From the NCBI GenBank assembly GCA_934574045.1, contig CAKTMK010000012.1, forward strand, positions 1-58,524: a stretch of 58,524 nucleotides of DNA, in the 5' to 3' direction. The notes under the pieces are model-generated. The model made no database searches, had not been told where the DNA came from, and worked only from the letters and a program-made list of their open reading frames with translations. Shown here one piece after another: positions 57,800 to 58,524 of this stretch. Numbering within the stretch: the first letter of the stretch is position 1; every line of letters starts with the position of its first letter. A program made the position numbers and the translations under genes. Origin of the DNA: an uncultured Oscillibacter sp. (GTDB taxonomy: Bacteria > Bacillota > Clostridia > Oscillospirales > Oscillospiraceae).

Positions 57800-58273
57800 T
57801 CACAGGTCCAGCAGATAGAGGAGCGAGTCCCGGTCCGGGTACGTATACGGGATGGGCAGCTCTGCCGGGGTGATCCGGCGGAAGCCGGCGGTTTCATAAA
57901 ACCGGTGGGACGCGTGGGCGACCGACGGCGTGTCCAGCAGGATGTGCCGCACGCCGGTCTTTTCAGTGTGGGAATGCAGCCTTTTGTACAGGGCCAGCCC
58001 CACCCTCTGCGAGCGGTATTCCCGGTCCACAAAGAACTTCTTCATGACCGCGCAGCCGTCCTCCCGCAGCATCAGCCCCAGCGTCCCGACCACCCGTCCG
58101 TCCGACAGCGCCACCCAGAACTGGCCGCCGCCGTCCTGATAGCAGCCCCGGATATCCTTGAGGTCCGGCTGCTCCTCCAGCGAACGGCCGATCCCCGCCT
58201 CCTGATTCTGAATGCCGAGGATCAGGCTGACGATCTCCCCGTCATACTTTCCGCTGTATGCTTCGATCTCCAC
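57800..58273 (-). CDS. GNAT-family N-acetyltransferase
   Basis: The product has 157 aa. The GNAT acetyl-CoA region is KKFFVDREYRSQRVGLALYK, and the C-terminal part has HILLDTPSVAHASHRFYETA followed by GF. It begins VEIEAYSGKYDGEIVSLILG. The substrate is unknown. The start is set at GTG 58273 because GGAGGG lies 8 nt upstream; the frame stays open further but that part is not family-like. Confidence 0.85.
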   Translation of the reverse strand: MEIEAYSGKYDGEIVSLILGIQNQEAGIGRSLEEQPDLKDIRGCYQDGGGQFWVALSDGRVVGTLGLMLREDGCAVMKKFFVDREYRSQRVGLALYKRLHSHTEKTGVRHILLDTPSVAHASHRFYETAGFRRITPAELPIPYTYPDRDSLLYLLDL

Positions 58274-58390
58274 CGTGCATCCCTCCGTTCCATATTTTTT
58301 GCAAGGATACCACGAACCCGCCGGTGCATCAAGCCGCATTTTATCTGTGATTTTCCGTCGTTTCCGTCCGATTTTTTGAGAGAAGCAGAG

Positions 58391-58413
58391 AGCGTCCGGC
58401 CCTTTCGGGCCGG
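58391..58413 (-). terminator. Hairpin downstream of the partial last gene
   Basis: A stem AGCGTCCGGCC/GGCCGGACGCT with a small loop lies about 58 bp beyond the stop codon at 58471. The U-run is poor, so termination strength is uncertain. Confidence 0.5.
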
Positions 58414-58470
58414 ACGCTCCTTTGCAGGCCGCGCCCTGCGGCGCGCGCCTCAGATCTGAGAGTTGTCCGC

Positions 58471-58524
58471 TCAGTCGGCGTACATCGCCTTGAGCTTGAG
58501 CAGCTTCTCGTAGCGGGCCTTGGC
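58471..58524 (-). CDS. C-terminal end of an unidentified protein (partial)
   Basis: The minus strand is open from the window edge to a TGA at 58473-58471 and gives the last 17 residues AKARYEKLLKLKAMYAD. The codon usage fits the neighbourhood. The fragment is too short to assign a family; the gene continues beyond the window. Confidence 0.6.
   Translation of the reverse strand, partial: AKARYEKLLKLKAMYAD

Overview
This window looks like a chromosomal segment of a GC-rich, flagellated member of the Clostridia, probably near the gut Oscillospiraceae (Oscillibacter/Intestinimonas type). That placement is an inference. It rests on the high GC content, the Firmicutes-style chemotaxis set (CheC, CheD, CheV, FliY), the clostridial order of the fla/che operon, the small YjfB-type motility protein, and the strong AGGAGG ribosome sites and TTGACA/TATAAT promoters. 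Most genes can be named from their sequence.

Layout. (1) 1-4.3 kb: tRNA-Thr and tRNA-Tyr; a LexA-like self-cleaving repressor with an SPL-type radical SAM protein; an AraC/GyrI regulator; and a minus-strand tRNA cluster (Gly, Arg, His, Gln, Lys). (2) 4.4-7.3 kb: yjfB with a FliA-type promoter, then an SsuBCA/NitT-type ABC importer. (3) 7.4-15.4 kb: an unusual minus-strand group (FtsE-like ATPase without FtsX, chemoreceptor, large FtsA-like ATPase, EAL-HDOD protein, membrane-anchored hypothetical), divergent from a C39-type peptidase. (4) 15.5-18.9 kb: filament cap and chaperone genes fliD, fliS and a fliT/flgN-like gene. (5) 19.0-20.6 kb: a ParA-ComFB pair. (6) 20.9-47.4 kb: one long minus-strand fla/che operon, flgB to a second EAL-HDOD gene, about 29 genes. 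It encodes rod, hook, MS-ring, C-ring, export gate, stator, FliA sigma factor and CheY/C/D/V. (7) 47.4-48.1 kb: the fla promoter, with 31-bp-period repeats upstream. (8) 48.1-57.3 kb: a complete AI-2 (lsr) locus, lsrACDBF facing lsrR-lsrK, with a cupin gene where an lsrG might be expected. (9) 57.8-58.5 kb: a GNAT acetyltransferase and the tail of an unidentified gene.

How it works together. FliA (25.9-26.7 kb) probably drives the late genes yjfB and fliD, whose upstream regions carry GCCGATAA/GTCGATAA boxes. CheC, FliY, CheD and CheV tune CheY signalling to the switch. Missing from the window are fliL, flhF, flhG, flgK/L/M, fliC, fliW, csrA and cheA/B/R/W. The lsr locus should import AI-2 (LsrACDB), phosphorylate it (LsrK), relieve LsrR repression and degrade phospho-AI-2 (LsrF plus perhaps the cupin). 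Paired CAAATGTTT-type sites downstream of both divergent promoters are candidate LsrR operators.

Most worth a second look: the lsr locus with cupin and shared operators; FliY with two CheY-docking-like peptides moved into its linker; CheC with Asn-to-Ser in one active site; the FtsE/MCP/FtsA/EAL-HDOD group; the ParA-ComFB pair; the repressor-radical SAM pair with a sliding-clamp motif; and two sets of 31-bp-phased sites.
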